Positions 26,958-36,107 of a DNA stretch of 64,000 bases are shown here, piece by piece. The DNA comes from Saccharicrinis sp965230625. Its GTDB lineage: Bacteria; Bacteroidota; Bacteroidia; Bacteroidales; Marinilabiliaceae. The position numbers and the translations under genes were made by a program. Position 1 is the first letter of the stretch; each line of letters starts with the position of its first letter. The stretch covers positions 1,550,001 through 1,614,000 of the forward strand of contig CBDDLL010000001.1 of assembly GCA_965230625.1 (NCBI GenBank), read 5' to 3'. The notes under the pieces were generated by a model that had not been told where the DNA came from, made no database searches, and saw nothing but the letters and a program-made list of their open reading frames with translations.

Positions 26958-28160
26958 ATGGCAAAAATCGCAATTGTAGTTATACCATTTTGGGGACATA
27001 TTAATCCAACTCTCTCTGTCGGAAAAGTTCTTCTAAACCGAGGGCATCAGGTCACATGGTTTTTACCCCATGTATTGCAAGGATTAATAATACCAAAAGG
27101 AGGTGACATAAAATACACTAACTCTAATAATCCTTCAGAGATTAACAGGATTGTAAACCTTATGGAAGCATGTAAAAGTAAACCAGCTTTTGAAGGTGTT
27201 AAGTATGTAATGGAGAATGTGTTGATGCCATTGAGTATTGCTATGTATAAAGGTTTGTCGGAATTATTGGATGAATACAAGCCTGATTTGATTGTTCATG
27301 ATGAACAAACTTATGTGGGAGCTTTTACTGGGTATGAAAAACAAATACCTGTAGTGACCACTCATGCTGCTCCATCTGGTATTTTTGAAGAAGTACACAT
27401 GAATAATATTAAACAGTGGTATTTCAGTAGTTTAAAAAAGTTGCAAAACAGGCTTAAAATAGTATCATCAGAATTACACTATATGTCTAATGAATTAGGA
27501 TTAGTATTTTGTCCTAAATTATTAAATAATCCATCGGATAAACTTTCATTTCAAAAGTTTGTAGGACCATGCATTGATGTAGAGCGTGATTATAGTGAAG
27601 ATTTCGATTTTTCACAAATAAAAAGTCCTAACAAAAAAAATGTTTTAGTTTCAATAGGAACTCTCTTGAGTAATGAGGCTCCTAAATTTTATAATAGAAT
27701 TGTAAATGAGTTTAAGGATTGCTCATACAATATTATTGTAACCACCAATCCAGAAATCATTGATAAATGGCCACAAAATTTCATTGTAAGTAAGAGAATA
27801 CCATACTTAGAGGTATTAAGATATGTGGATGTGGTAATTACTCATGGGGGTGCGAATACAGTTTGCGATTCAATAGGGTTGGGTATACCACTTGTAGTAA
27901 TACCTATGGCATACGATCAGTATTATTTGGGAGATCAAATTGCAGAAAATAAGTTAGGTTTTCGATTTAGATACAAAAGACTCAAGGATTATATTCTAAG
28001 ACAATCTGTTGATCAGATGCTGGAATCGAATAATATATATAAGCAGAATGTAGACAGATTATCAAGAAGATTTAAGGAGGCAGGGGGAGCTAATAAGGCA
28101 GCTGAATATATAGAAGATTATATCAAAGTGTCCGAAGCTATTGTTGATTCAAAATGTTAA
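26958..28160 (+). CDS. Glycosyltransferase 2 of 9 (macrolide-GT-like, GT1)
   Basis: A 400-residue GT-B enzyme, paralogous to its neighbours on both sides. It has the catalytic-base motif IPFWGHINPTLSVGK at the start and the donor-binding motif THGGANTVCDSIG near residue 294, followed by VIPMAYDQYYLG. All expected residues for activity are present. It differs most from the first enzyme in residues 40-200, the acceptor-binding half, which suggests a different acceptor. It is spaced 17 bp after the first and 13 bp before the third glycosyltransferase gene. Confidence 0.88.
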   Translation: MAKIAIVVIPFWGHINPTLSVGKVLLNRGHQVTWFLPHVLQGLIIPKGGDIKYTNSNNPSEINRIVNLMEACKSKPAFEGVKYVMENVLMPLSIAMYKGLSELLDEYKPDLIVHDEQTYVGAFTGYEKQIPVVTTHAAPSGIFEEVHMNNIKQWYFSSLKKLQNRLKIVSSELHYMSNELGLVFCPKLLNNPSDKLSFQKFVGPCIDVERDYSEDFDFSQIKSPNKKNVLVSIGTLLSNEAPKFYNRIVNEFKDCSYNIIVTTNPEIIDKWPQNFIVSKRIPYLEVLRYVDVVITHGGANTVCDSIGLGIPLVVIPMAYDQYYLGDQIAENKLGFRFRYKRLKDYILRQSVDQMLESNNIYKQNVDRLSRRFKEAGGANKAAEYIEDYIKVSEAIVDSKC

Positions 28161-28173
28161 AATATAGGTTGAT

Positions 28174-29361
28174 ATGAAAAAAGTACTTATACTGGTTCCA
28201 CCATTTTTTGGTCACATTTTTCCAACTTTATCCATTGGTCAGGAACTTATTAAACGTGGTTATAGCGTATGTTGGGTTGGATTAAAAGAAATAGATTCTC
28301 ATTTTTTACCAGATAATTCAGAATTTATTGTTCCGGAAGAAGTAGAGAAGAATAGAGAACGAGTAAATAGTATAATTGAGAGGCAAAATGAGAGCACAGG
28401 AATTCCAGTTGAAGAAATGTATAGTTGGGCTTTTGAACTCACATGGTTTCCCTTTTTTCATATAATCTACGAAGGACTTAAAAATGTTGTAGATGATTTT
28501 AAACCGGATCTGATATTAACCGATCAGTGTATGTTAGCAGGACCAATTGTTGCTATTCAAATGCAAATTCCATTTGTTAGCAGTATAAGCATTCAGCCGG
28601 GCATGTTTTATCCTACGGACTTACCATATGCAAATCAGAAGTGGCTTGCTAACAGGCTGATGGATCTTCAAAAGGAACATGGCATTAATAAAGATTCACT
28701 CATTTTTGACTCAAGAGAGTTGAATTTAGTTTATATGTCGAAGGAGTTTATTAATGGTAACAGGTTTCCTCAGCATTACCATTTTCTAGGCCCCATTGTT
28801 GATAAACGTCCTCAGCCCATAAGTTTTGACTGGAATAAAGTTAAAAATACAGAATGGCCCATTGTTTATGCATCTCTGGGTACTGTTTTGAAGGATATTT
28901 CAAAAAAGTTTTATCAAAAAGTTGTTGATGCTTTAAAGGAGCAGGAACTAACAGTTATTGTTTCAGCAGATATTGAGTTATTTGATTCCTGGCCCGATAA
29001 CTTTATTGTTCAGTCATACTTACCTCAAACCGAAATTTTACCCAGGGTGAGTGCCTTGATAACACCTGGAGGTTTAAACACAGTTAATGAAGCCTTATAC
29101 TTTGGAATACCAATGGTTGTACTTCCCATGGGACACGACCAATATGGAAATAGTAATTTGGTTAAAGATAAGGGATGTGGAATTAGATTGAGGTATAAAA
29201 GAACCAATGGAGAAAAATTAAGAGAAGCTTTATATAGGGTGCTTAATGAAGAAAGCTTCAAAGAAGCAGCAAATAAAATTGCATCATTTTCAAAATGTGG
29301 TGGAGCTTCAAAAGCAGTAGAATTAATTAGTGAATTTATATTAAAAAAAAGGATTAATTAA
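28174..29361 (+). CDS. Glycosyltransferase 3 of 9 (macrolide-GT-like) with altered donor motif
   Basis: A 395-residue GT-B protein with the catalytic-base motif PPFFGHIFPTLSIG intact. In the donor-site motif near residue 296, however, the usual HGG reads TPGGLNTVNEALY. The His that normally contacts the donor diphosphate is replaced by Pro, while GHDQYGNS is kept. It may use another donor or be a non-catalytic partner, as auxiliary proteins are known for some glycosyltransferases. The stop codon shares its last base with the ATG of the next gene (TAATG), so the two are probably translated together. Confidence 0.85.
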   Translation: MKKVLILVPPFFGHIFPTLSIGQELIKRGYSVCWVGLKEIDSHFLPDNSEFIVPEEVEKNRERVNSIIERQNESTGIPVEEMYSWAFELTWFPFFHIIYEGLKNVVDDFKPDLILTDQCMLAGPIVAIQMQIPFVSSISIQPGMFYPTDLPYANQKWLANRLMDLQKEHGINKDSLIFDSRELNLVYMSKEFINGNRFPQHYHFLGPIVDKRPQPISFDWNKVKNTEWPIVYASLGTVLKDISKKFYQKVVDALKEQELTVIVSADIELFDSWPDNFIVQSYLPQTEILPRVSALITPGGLNTVNEALYFGIPMVVLPMGHDQYGNSNLVKDKGCGIRLRYKRTNGEKLREALYRVLNEESFKEAANKIASFSKCGGASKAVELISEFILKKRIN

Positions 29362-30623
29362 TGAAAATTGGAATTCAAACTTTTGGATCCAGGGGTGATG
29401 TATTGCCATGGATAGCAATAGCTGATGGTCTTTCTAAAGCCGGGCATGATGTAAGTTTCTTTTATACGAGTTATATCGATGCAAAATTTTCACATTTCTC
29501 CAATGATAAATTAGAAATTCGTTCTACAAGAGAATTTTTTCCCGAAAAGGAAGTATATAGTAAAATACCAAAAAAGAAACTATACTTATTAAATTCAGAT
29601 GAGTTATGCGACTATATTTTTGTTGATATTATAAATTTATTTGAAGAAGAGATACTATTAGCAGCAAATGAAATATGTGAGAATAATGATTTAATAATTA
29701 CGCACCCTAATTGCTATCATGTTGCTACACTGGCTGAAAAAAATAATGTGCCGCGAATTATTATGATGCCCGAACATCTTTTTACTCCATACAATTCCAA
29801 TACTAAAATGGAGGATATGGATGAAGGGGTTAATAAGTATTTTCTAAAATCATTTAATGAGCTTAGACATAAGTATCAGCTTTCTCCGGTCTTAAATGCA
29901 AGAACGGAAGTGTTCTGTTCAAAACTATTAAACATATTAATATATAGTAAAGTATTTCACTTTAAAAATGAAGAATGGGATCATTTGTATAAATGTACAG
30001 GCTTCCTTGAAATAACTAATAATAAAGAAAGTGTAATCTCAGATGAGCTTAAAAAATTTCTGGATGATGGGGATGCACCTATTTTCTTTTCTGTTGGAAG
30101 CTTGGCTTTCTTTGAAGGTGAGGAATCTGACATAATTGATATTTTTCTAAGATCAATTCAATTAAGTGGGTGTAGAGCAATCATTCAGGGTAAATGGGAT
30201 GACTGCAATAATGAGTTGTTAAAAAGCGAGAACATTTTTTTAGTTGATTACATCCAGTATAGCAGCATTTTTCCTTTATGTGCAGGTGCTGTTCACCATG
30301 GAGGTGCTGGTACAACACATGCTACATTAAAATATGGCTGTCCTTCGATAACTATAGCTTATGCCTGGGATCAGTTTTATTGGGGTAATGAATTAGTGAG
30401 ACTTGGGTGCTCTCCGGTATTACTAAAGAGGAGGAGTGTTGATCATATTCAATTAGCAGGTGCTATAAGTTGCTTGCTAAAGGATTATGATTATAAGATA
30501 AAGGCAGACGGAATACGAAGGAAAATGAAAAGGGAAAATGGAGTTTCAAAAACAGTTAAACTAATTGAAGAGTTTATAGATATCCATTTTTTAAAAGCAG
30601 AACCTTCGCAAATGGCTATATGA
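29361..30623 (+). CDS. Glycosyltransferase 4 of 9 (GT28/sterol-GT-like)
   Basis: A 420-residue GT-B enzyme of a second subfamily, related to glycopeptide and sterol glucosyltransferases. It begins with the family signature TFGSRGDVLPWIAIADGL, where the Asp of GSRGD is the usual catalytic acid/base region. The donor motif near residue 311 reads HHGGAGTTHATLKYG, then IAYAWDQFYWG. It starts inside the stop codon of the previous gene. It, the next two genes and this motif set are very alike, which points to recent tandem duplication. A 65-bp gap follows. Confidence 0.88.
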   Translation: MKIGIQTFGSRGDVLPWIAIADGLSKAGHDVSFFYTSYIDAKFSHFSNDKLEIRSTREFFPEKEVYSKIPKKKLYLLNSDELCDYIFVDIINLFEEEILLAANEICENNDLIITHPNCYHVATLAEKNNVPRIIMMPEHLFTPYNSNTKMEDMDEGVNKYFLKSFNELRHKYQLSPVLNARTEVFCSKLLNILIYSKVFHFKNEEWDHLYKCTGFLEITNNKESVISDELKKFLDDGDAPIFFSVGSLAFFEGEESDIIDIFLRSIQLSGCRAIIQGKWDDCNNELLKSENIFLVDYIQYSSIFPLCAGAVHHGGAGTTHATLKYGCPSITIAYAWDQFYWGNELVRLGCSPVLLKRRSVDHIQLAGAISCLLKDYDYKIKADGIRRKMKRENGVSKTVKLIEEFIDIHFLKAEPSQMAI

Positions 30624-30688
30624 GAGTAAGTAAGAGAGGGGAAACGGATAGAGAAAGTAATTTAATCAACAAATAAAACAATAGAAAA

Positions 30689-31921
30689 GTGAGAGTTGGA
30701 ATTCAAACTTGGGGATCGCGAGGAGATATAAATCCTTGGATAGCTATAGGTCAGGGTCTTGCCGAATCAGGACACGAAGTGACTTTATATTTTACCAGCT
30801 ATTCTGGAGCAGACTTTTCCCACTATTCAAATGAGAGATTAAAGGTTTACTCAACAAAGGAATTTAATGTAGATAAAAGAGCATACAAGAAAGTTAAAAG
30901 TAAGAAGTTATACTTATTGGATGATGTTGAACTAACAGACTACGTTTTTAAAGAAATATATAGCTTATTTACAGATGAGGTTATTTTAGCAGCAATTAAA
31001 TTATGTCAGGAGAATGATCTGATTATAAATCACTACAATTCTCATGAAGTTGCAATTATTGCAAAAAAATATAATGTTCCTTTCGTTACAATGATGTTTG
31101 GTTATGAATTTACCCCTTATAATCCGAAATTAAAAGAAACGGATGAATTCCTAAACAAATATTTTCTTGATGACATTAATGAACTGTGCAGAAAATTTAA
31201 TGTGTCCCCAATTTCCAATGTGCGAAAGGAAATATTTAATTCTAGTTATCTTAATATACTTGCGTATAGTAAAATATTTCTTCCGGAAGAATGTCAAAAG
31301 GATGAATTATATCCATGTGTAGGATTCCTTACGCCCAAAAATATTGAGCAAAAAGAATTACCGTTGGATACTATTCGATTTTTAGAGCAAGGAGATGCCC
31401 CGGTTTTTTTCTCAGTTGGAAGCTTATCCTTTTTTGAAGGTAATGGCCATGAAATTCTGGAAATATTTTTTGAAGCCATTGCTTTAAGTGGTTGTAGAGC
31501 TATAATTCAGATGAGTAGTGAAAGAAAGGAGAATTTTGAAAATAGTAATAAGATACATTGGGTTGATTATGTTTCGCATGACAAGATATTTCCTCATTGT
31601 GCTGGAGTAGTGCATCATGGAGGTGCTGGAACCACACATACAACCATATTAAATGCATGTCCTTCAATTATAATTGCCTATGCCTGGGATCAATTTTATT
31701 GGGGAAAAGAATTGTTAAAACTTGGATGCTTGGCCGGATTGTTAAGTAGAAGGGAACTGGATAGCTTACAATTAGCAGGAGCAATTAATAAACTGATAAA
31801 AGATCCTGAATTTAAATTTAGAGCAAAAGATGCCAGAAGAAAGGTTAAAAGAGAAAAAGGAATTGAAAAAGGTGTTAGACTAATTGAAGAGATGATGTTA
31901 GAAATAGTATCAACAAAGTAG
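30689..31921 (+). CDS. Glycosyltransferase 5 of 9 (GT28/sterol-GT-like), GTG start
   Basis: A 410-residue close paralogue of its two neighbours: WGSRGDINPWIAIGQGL at the N-terminus and HHGGAGTTHTTILNA then IAYAWDQFYWG near residue 308. Translation starts at GTG. No ATG lies upstream in frame near it, and the family start (RVGIQTWGSRGD) aligns with the ATG starts of the sister genes. All catalytic and donor residues are kept. Differences from enzyme 4 cluster in about residues 45-200, which contact the acceptor in this fold. Confidence 0.88.
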   Translation: MRVGIQTWGSRGDINPWIAIGQGLAESGHEVTLYFTSYSGADFSHYSNERLKVYSTKEFNVDKRAYKKVKSKKLYLLDDVELTDYVFKEIYSLFTDEVILAAIKLCQENDLIINHYNSHEVAIIAKKYNVPFVTMMFGYEFTPYNPKLKETDEFLNKYFLDDINELCRKFNVSPISNVRKEIFNSSYLNILAYSKIFLPEECQKDELYPCVGFLTPKNIEQKELPLDTIRFLEQGDAPVFFSVGSLSFFEGNGHEILEIFFEAIALSGCRAIIQMSSERKENFENSNKIHWVDYVSHDKIFPHCAGVVHHGGAGTTHTTILNACPSIIIAYAWDQFYWGKELLKLGCLAGLLSRRELDSLQLAGAINKLIKDPEFKFRAKDARRKVKREKGIEKGVRLIEEMMLEIVSTK

Positions 31922-31942
31922 ACCAATAAAAATATTTTAATA

Positions 31943-33214
31943 ATGAAAATTGGAATTCAAACCTGGGGATCAAGAGGGGATATAAATCCTTGGATCGCAA
32001 TTGGAAAAGGATTGGCTGAAGCTGGACATAATGTAACCTTATATTATACAAGCTATACCAATCAGGATTTCTCTCACCATTCAGGTGGAAAGCTGGAAGT
32101 TATTACCACCAAAAAACTTCATCCTAATACATCTGCATATGATAATGTTTACACTCAACCTTTATATTTGCTAGAACAGAGTGATTTAAATAAATATATC
32201 TTCGAAATCTATGACCTGTTTGAAGAAGAGGTCTTGTTAGCAGCAACAAAGCTATGTCATGAGAATGATTTAATTATTAATCATCCCAATTCGTATCAAA
32301 TAGCCATTCTGGCAGAAAAATATGGAATACCAAGGATAACAATACGTTTAGATCCGGAATTCTCCGATTTAAGTCCTAATGTAGAGAAAGCAGATAGGAA
32401 TCTTAACCAGTTTTTCCAAAATAGATTTAATATTCTTAGAAAGCAAAATGGACTATCTCCAATTACAGATGCCAGATCAGAAGTTTATAATTCAAAACAG
32501 TTGAACTTACTTATTTATAGCAGAATATTTTATAAGGAAAATGAAAAGAGTAGGGAGTTATACAAATGTGTAGGTTTTCAGGAACTAATTGAAAGTGATC
32601 ATCATGAACTTCCAAATGATTTGGTTGAATTTCTTAATGATGGAGAGGCTCCAATTTTCTTCTCGATGGGAAGTCTGGCTTTTTTTGAGGGGGAAAACTT
32701 TGATATACTTGACATTTTTGAGGAAGCTATTGCTTTAAGTGGTTGTAGGGCGATAATTCAAGGCAGCTGGAGTAAAATTAAAAGAAAACCACGTAATAAT
32801 AGTCGCATCTACTTAGTTGATTATGTATCACATGCAACAATACTTCCAAAGTGCAAGGCAATTGTGCATCATGGCGGTGCAGGTACTACACATACGGCTA
32901 TAAAGTATGGATGTCCATCAATAGTAATAGCCTATGCCTGGGATCAATTTTATTGGGGAAAAGAATTAGTGAAGTTAGGGTGTTCTCCTGATTTTATGAA
33001 AAGAAAATATTTAGATAGCATACAACTTGCCGGTGCAATTCAAAAATTACTAAAAGATTCAAATTATAACTATAGAGCATATCAACTTAAATGTAAAATG
33101 AAACGAGAAAAGAGATATGAAAATGCTGTTGATTTAATTGAAAAATACATCTCTGAAAATTTGGAATCAGTTTATTCTGATATGACAGGTAAAATGCATA
33201 CTAGATTTTTCTAA
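31943..33214 (+). CDS. Glycosyltransferase 6 of 9 (GT28/sterol-GT-like)
   Basis: A 423-residue close paralogue of enzymes 4 and 5, starting 21 bp after enzyme 5. It shows WGSRGDINPWIAIGKGL, SMGSLAFFEGENF in the middle, and HHGGAGTTHTAIKYG then IAYAWDQFYWG near residue 308. The last 15 residues, after SENLESVYS, are an extension not found in the sisters. It looks active. It is followed by 135 bp that contain only a 38-codon reading frame of doubtful status. Confidence 0.88.
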   Translation: MKIGIQTWGSRGDINPWIAIGKGLAEAGHNVTLYYTSYTNQDFSHHSGGKLEVITTKKLHPNTSAYDNVYTQPLYLLEQSDLNKYIFEIYDLFEEEVLLAATKLCHENDLIINHPNSYQIAILAEKYGIPRITIRLDPEFSDLSPNVEKADRNLNQFFQNRFNILRKQNGLSPITDARSEVYNSKQLNLLIYSRIFYKENEKSRELYKCVGFQELIESDHHELPNDLVEFLNDGEAPIFFSMGSLAFFEGENFDILDIFEEAIALSGCRAIIQGSWSKIKRKPRNNSRIYLVDYVSHATILPKCKAIVHHGGAGTTHTAIKYGCPSIVIAYAWDQFYWGKELVKLGCSPDFMKRKYLDSIQLAGAIQKLLKDSNYNYRAYQLKCKMKREKRYENAVDLIEKYISENLESVYSDMTGKMHTRFF

Positions 33215-33220
33215 TCAATA

Positions 33221-33337
33221 ATGGTCGTGTTCCTCATGGGAAGAAGCAAACAATGTATAACTCTATTTGGAGGATTAGGATATTGCCGGTTTAGAGTATT
33301 AAAAGGCAGTGTAGAATTAGTTTATAGAAGTAATTAA
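33221..33337 (+). CDS. Small reading frame between glycosyltransferases 6 and 7 (doubtful)
   Basis: An ATG at 33221 opens 38 codons that end at 33335-33337. The product (starting MVVFLMGRSKQ, ending LVYRSN) resembles nothing I know. It fills most of the gap between two glycosyltransferase genes on the same strand. No ribosome-binding sequence is convincing. It could be a tiny leader or coupling peptide, a remnant left by tandem duplication, or chance. Confidence 0.15.
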   Translation: MVVFLMGRSKQCITLFGGLGYCRFRVLKGSVELVYRSN

Positions 33338-33349
33338 AAGTTAGAGTCA

Positions 33350-34621
33350 ATGAAAATAGGAATAGTAGTTTATGGTTCTGATGGAGAAACCCAGCCTCAT
33401 GTTGAGCTGGCAATTGCCTTGGCAAAAAATAATCATGAAGTAGAAATATTTATTATTTCTGTAAGAAATAGAGACTATAGTTCATTAAATAATATAAAAG
33501 GGATTAAAGTAATTCAAAGACCATTTCCTGTTAATGAAATGAGCAAAAAATTTGTCTCAAATGAGTTCTGGAAATTCAATAGAATAGAATTATATGAATA
33601 TTTTGATTTGCAATTTAAATTGGTAAGAAGTCTTTTACGCAGATATTCTAGTAAAATTGTTAAAACAAATGACCTGGTGATAGGCAACCGACAGGCATAT
33701 CCTTTGCGTTTTTGTGCTGAAGCTGCTAAAGTTCCTTACATAAGTTTAAGTTTTGAACCAGCTTTTATCAGGTCAAAATACTATCCTCCATTAGGTAGTC
33801 CGGAAGGAACAATTGAAAGTCATTTAGATGCTTGGAAAAAAGCAGAAATTGCAGCAAATGAATATTTGTTACCGCAAATAAATGCATATCGAAAGCAATA
33901 TGCTCTCCCTGAAATTAAAAATTATTACAACGATGTAATGTTTTCGGATACTCTAAATTTGGTGAGTTTTAGCAAGCATTTATTAGGTGGTAATATAGAC
34001 TGGGAAGATAATCACTGTATTTGTGGTTATTTCAACTCAAACGAAAAGAATATTCATTGGGATATGCCACAATCACTTCAAGCTTTTATAAGCGCAGGTC
34101 AATTGCCCATATTTATCACTTTAGGAAGTTTAATTGACTATGAAGATAATATTAAAACCTTTCATAATATGCTTATTACTGCTGTTAAGCAGGCCAATTG
34201 CAGGGCAATTATCATGTGTAATAAGCCTGTAGATAATATCTTATGTGATGAGAGTATTTACTTCATAGATGGGTTTGTTGATTATTCAAAAATTTTACCA
34301 CACTGTAGGTTAGTAATTCATCATGGAGGTGTTGGTACCTTACATGCTGTAGCATCTTCTGGTATTCCATCCATTGTTATAGCATATGGATTTGATCAAT
34401 TTACCAATGCTAAACTTTTAGTAAAGGCAGGTATTTGTAAATCATACCTGGATAGAAAAACTCTTGATTCAGAAAAAATTCAGAATGCGATTAGGAAATC
34501 CTTGGAAGATGACAACCTAATTGTTAAAGCAAGAGAACTGGGAGCATTAATAAAAAAGGAAAAAGGATTGGACGAAGCAGTAAAAACGATTGAAAAAGAA
34601 TTTAATATGATTTCAATATAA
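33350..34621 (+). CDS. Glycosyltransferase 7 of 9 (divergent GT28-like)
   Basis: A 423-residue GT-B protein, clearly related to enzymes 4-6 but more distant. The N-terminal signature is changed to YGSDGETQPHVELAIAL, so the usual GSRGD Asp is Glu. The donor motif near residue 323 reads HHGGVGTLHAVASSG then IAYGFDQFTNA. It shares with enzyme 8 the features VFSKHL-like/GYSKHL and DWED followed by CGYF, so 7 and 8 form their own pair. The gaps before and after (135 and 155 bp) are longer than elsewhere in the array, and separate promoters are possible. Confidence 0.85.
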   Translation: MKIGIVVYGSDGETQPHVELAIALAKNNHEVEIFIISVRNRDYSSLNNIKGIKVIQRPFPVNEMSKKFVSNEFWKFNRIELYEYFDLQFKLVRSLLRRYSSKIVKTNDLVIGNRQAYPLRFCAEAAKVPYISLSFEPAFIRSKYYPPLGSPEGTIESHLDAWKKAEIAANEYLLPQINAYRKQYALPEIKNYYNDVMFSDTLNLVSFSKHLLGGNIDWEDNHCICGYFNSNEKNIHWDMPQSLQAFISAGQLPIFITLGSLIDYEDNIKTFHNMLITAVKQANCRAIIMCNKPVDNILCDESIYFIDGFVDYSKILPHCRLVIHHGGVGTLHAVASSGIPSIVIAYGFDQFTNAKLLVKAGICKSYLDRKTLDSEKIQNAIRKSLEDDNLIVKARELGALIKKEKGLDEAVKTIEKEFNMISI

Positions 34622-34776
34622 ACAACAATAGTTTGGTGTTAATATGTGTCAATGGTTTTATTATTAGAGTTTTGTAATTTATTTATCAGTGGTTATATCA
34701 TAAAAAGTACTTTGTTTCATCAACTAATTGGTCAAAATAAGCAGGTTAAGCAATACTAAATGCAAAAAAATAACAC

Positions 34777-36048
34777 ATGAAAGTAGGAATGATGATATAT
34801 GGTTCACATGGAGATGTGGAAATGTTTGTTGCGCTGGCAATAGAACTAATAGAAAGGAATCATAAGGTAAATCTGTTTATAATTACTATCAATGACCGCG
34901 ATTATAGTTTTTTGAGTAAGTATGATGGCCTTAATGTTTATCAAAAACATTTTAATGCAGAGATTAGAAATAAAAGTGAGGTGGATGTTGAATCCTGGAA
35001 GAAACCACTAGATAAACAATATGATTTAATGAATAAGTGGTATAAGGATTCAGTGCCTGATATTACTGAGTATTCGTATAAATTTTGCGATTGTTCTGAT
35101 ATACTAATAGGTTCTCAACATATTAGGGAATTACCATGTATTGCCGAGAAATATTCCAAGCCTTATGTTTCTATCAGGGTGTATCCAGCATATGTACGCA
35201 CAAATTATGAACCACCTTTTTGGGTGCAAAATGTTGATGGTAAGAGTAACTCTGAATTGTGGGATATTTTTGAGAGTTATGAAAACAGAGTATTTAAAAG
35301 ACAAATAAATAAGTTTAGAAAAAGTATTGGATTAGAACCAGTTAAAAATGTTCTTAGAGAGGTGGTCGATTCAAAGTTTCTAAATTTAATTGGATACAGT
35401 AAACATCTTTGGGATAAAAAAAGTGATTGGGAAGATACGTTTCATTTGTGTGGATACTTTGAGGTAAAAAACAAGTATAATAAATGGGAATTGCCACATG
35501 AACTCAAGAATTTTATAGAAGGAGATGAAAAACCTGTTTTTATTACCATAGGTTCCATGTTGGAGTTTGAGAATGATAAAGGAATGATTAATAATTTATT
35601 AATAGAAGTAACTAAAAGAATAAATAGGAAGTTTATTTTTCATTCTGATTGGGGGCATACGGATAAAGTAGATGATAATGTATATAAAATATCTGGTTTT
35701 ATTTCATATCCAGAACTGCTTGAATATTGCGATTTAGCTATTCACCATGGAGGGGTGGGTACGATGCATATTGTTACCAAGGCAGGGTGTCCTTCAGTTG
35801 TTATAGAATATTTATGTGAGCAGCCATTTAATGCCCATGTTTTAGAAAAAAAAGAAATCTCCTCAGGAAGCATTCATAGATCTCAACTTTGTGTTGAGTC
35901 CTTAACCGCCTTAATTGAAAATGCACTTAAAAATGATCAAATGAAGGAGAAAGCGGTCGAAATTTCCAAACTCATGAAAAAAGAGAATGGAGTTAGCACA
36001 GCAGTTGATTTAATAGAGAAGAAGATAGAGCAAATGGTTTGTTTGTGA
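34777..36048 (+). CDS. Glycosyltransferase 8 of 9 (divergent GT28-like)
   Basis: A 423-residue paralogue of enzyme 7. The N-terminal signature is YGSHGDVEMFVALAIEL: the GD is kept but the following Pro is lost. Near residue 322 the donor motif reads HHGGVGTMHIVTKAG, and where most sisters have an Asp-Gln pair it has YLCEQPFNA, that is Glu-Gln. In GT-B enzymes this acidic/Gln pair binds sugar hydroxyls, so a different donor sugar is plausible. The 155 bp upstream hold no gene. A 59-bp gap follows. Confidence 0.85.
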   Translation: MKVGMMIYGSHGDVEMFVALAIELIERNHKVNLFIITINDRDYSFLSKYDGLNVYQKHFNAEIRNKSEVDVESWKKPLDKQYDLMNKWYKDSVPDITEYSYKFCDCSDILIGSQHIRELPCIAEKYSKPYVSIRVYPAYVRTNYEPPFWVQNVDGKSNSELWDIFESYENRVFKRQINKFRKSIGLEPVKNVLREVVDSKFLNLIGYSKHLWDKKSDWEDTFHLCGYFEVKNKYNKWELPHELKNFIEGDEKPVFITIGSMLEFENDKGMINNLLIEVTKRINRKFIFHSDWGHTDKVDDNVYKISGFISYPELLEYCDLAIHHGGVGTMHIVTKAGCPSVVIEYLCEQPFNAHVLEKKEISSGSIHRSQLCVESLTALIENALKNDQMKEKAVEISKLMKKENGVSTAVDLIEKKIEQMVCL

Positions 36049-36107
36049 AGATTTTAATAGTTAGATAATTTAGAGCAAATATGTATTCTCAAATTTAATT
36101 CCCAAAA

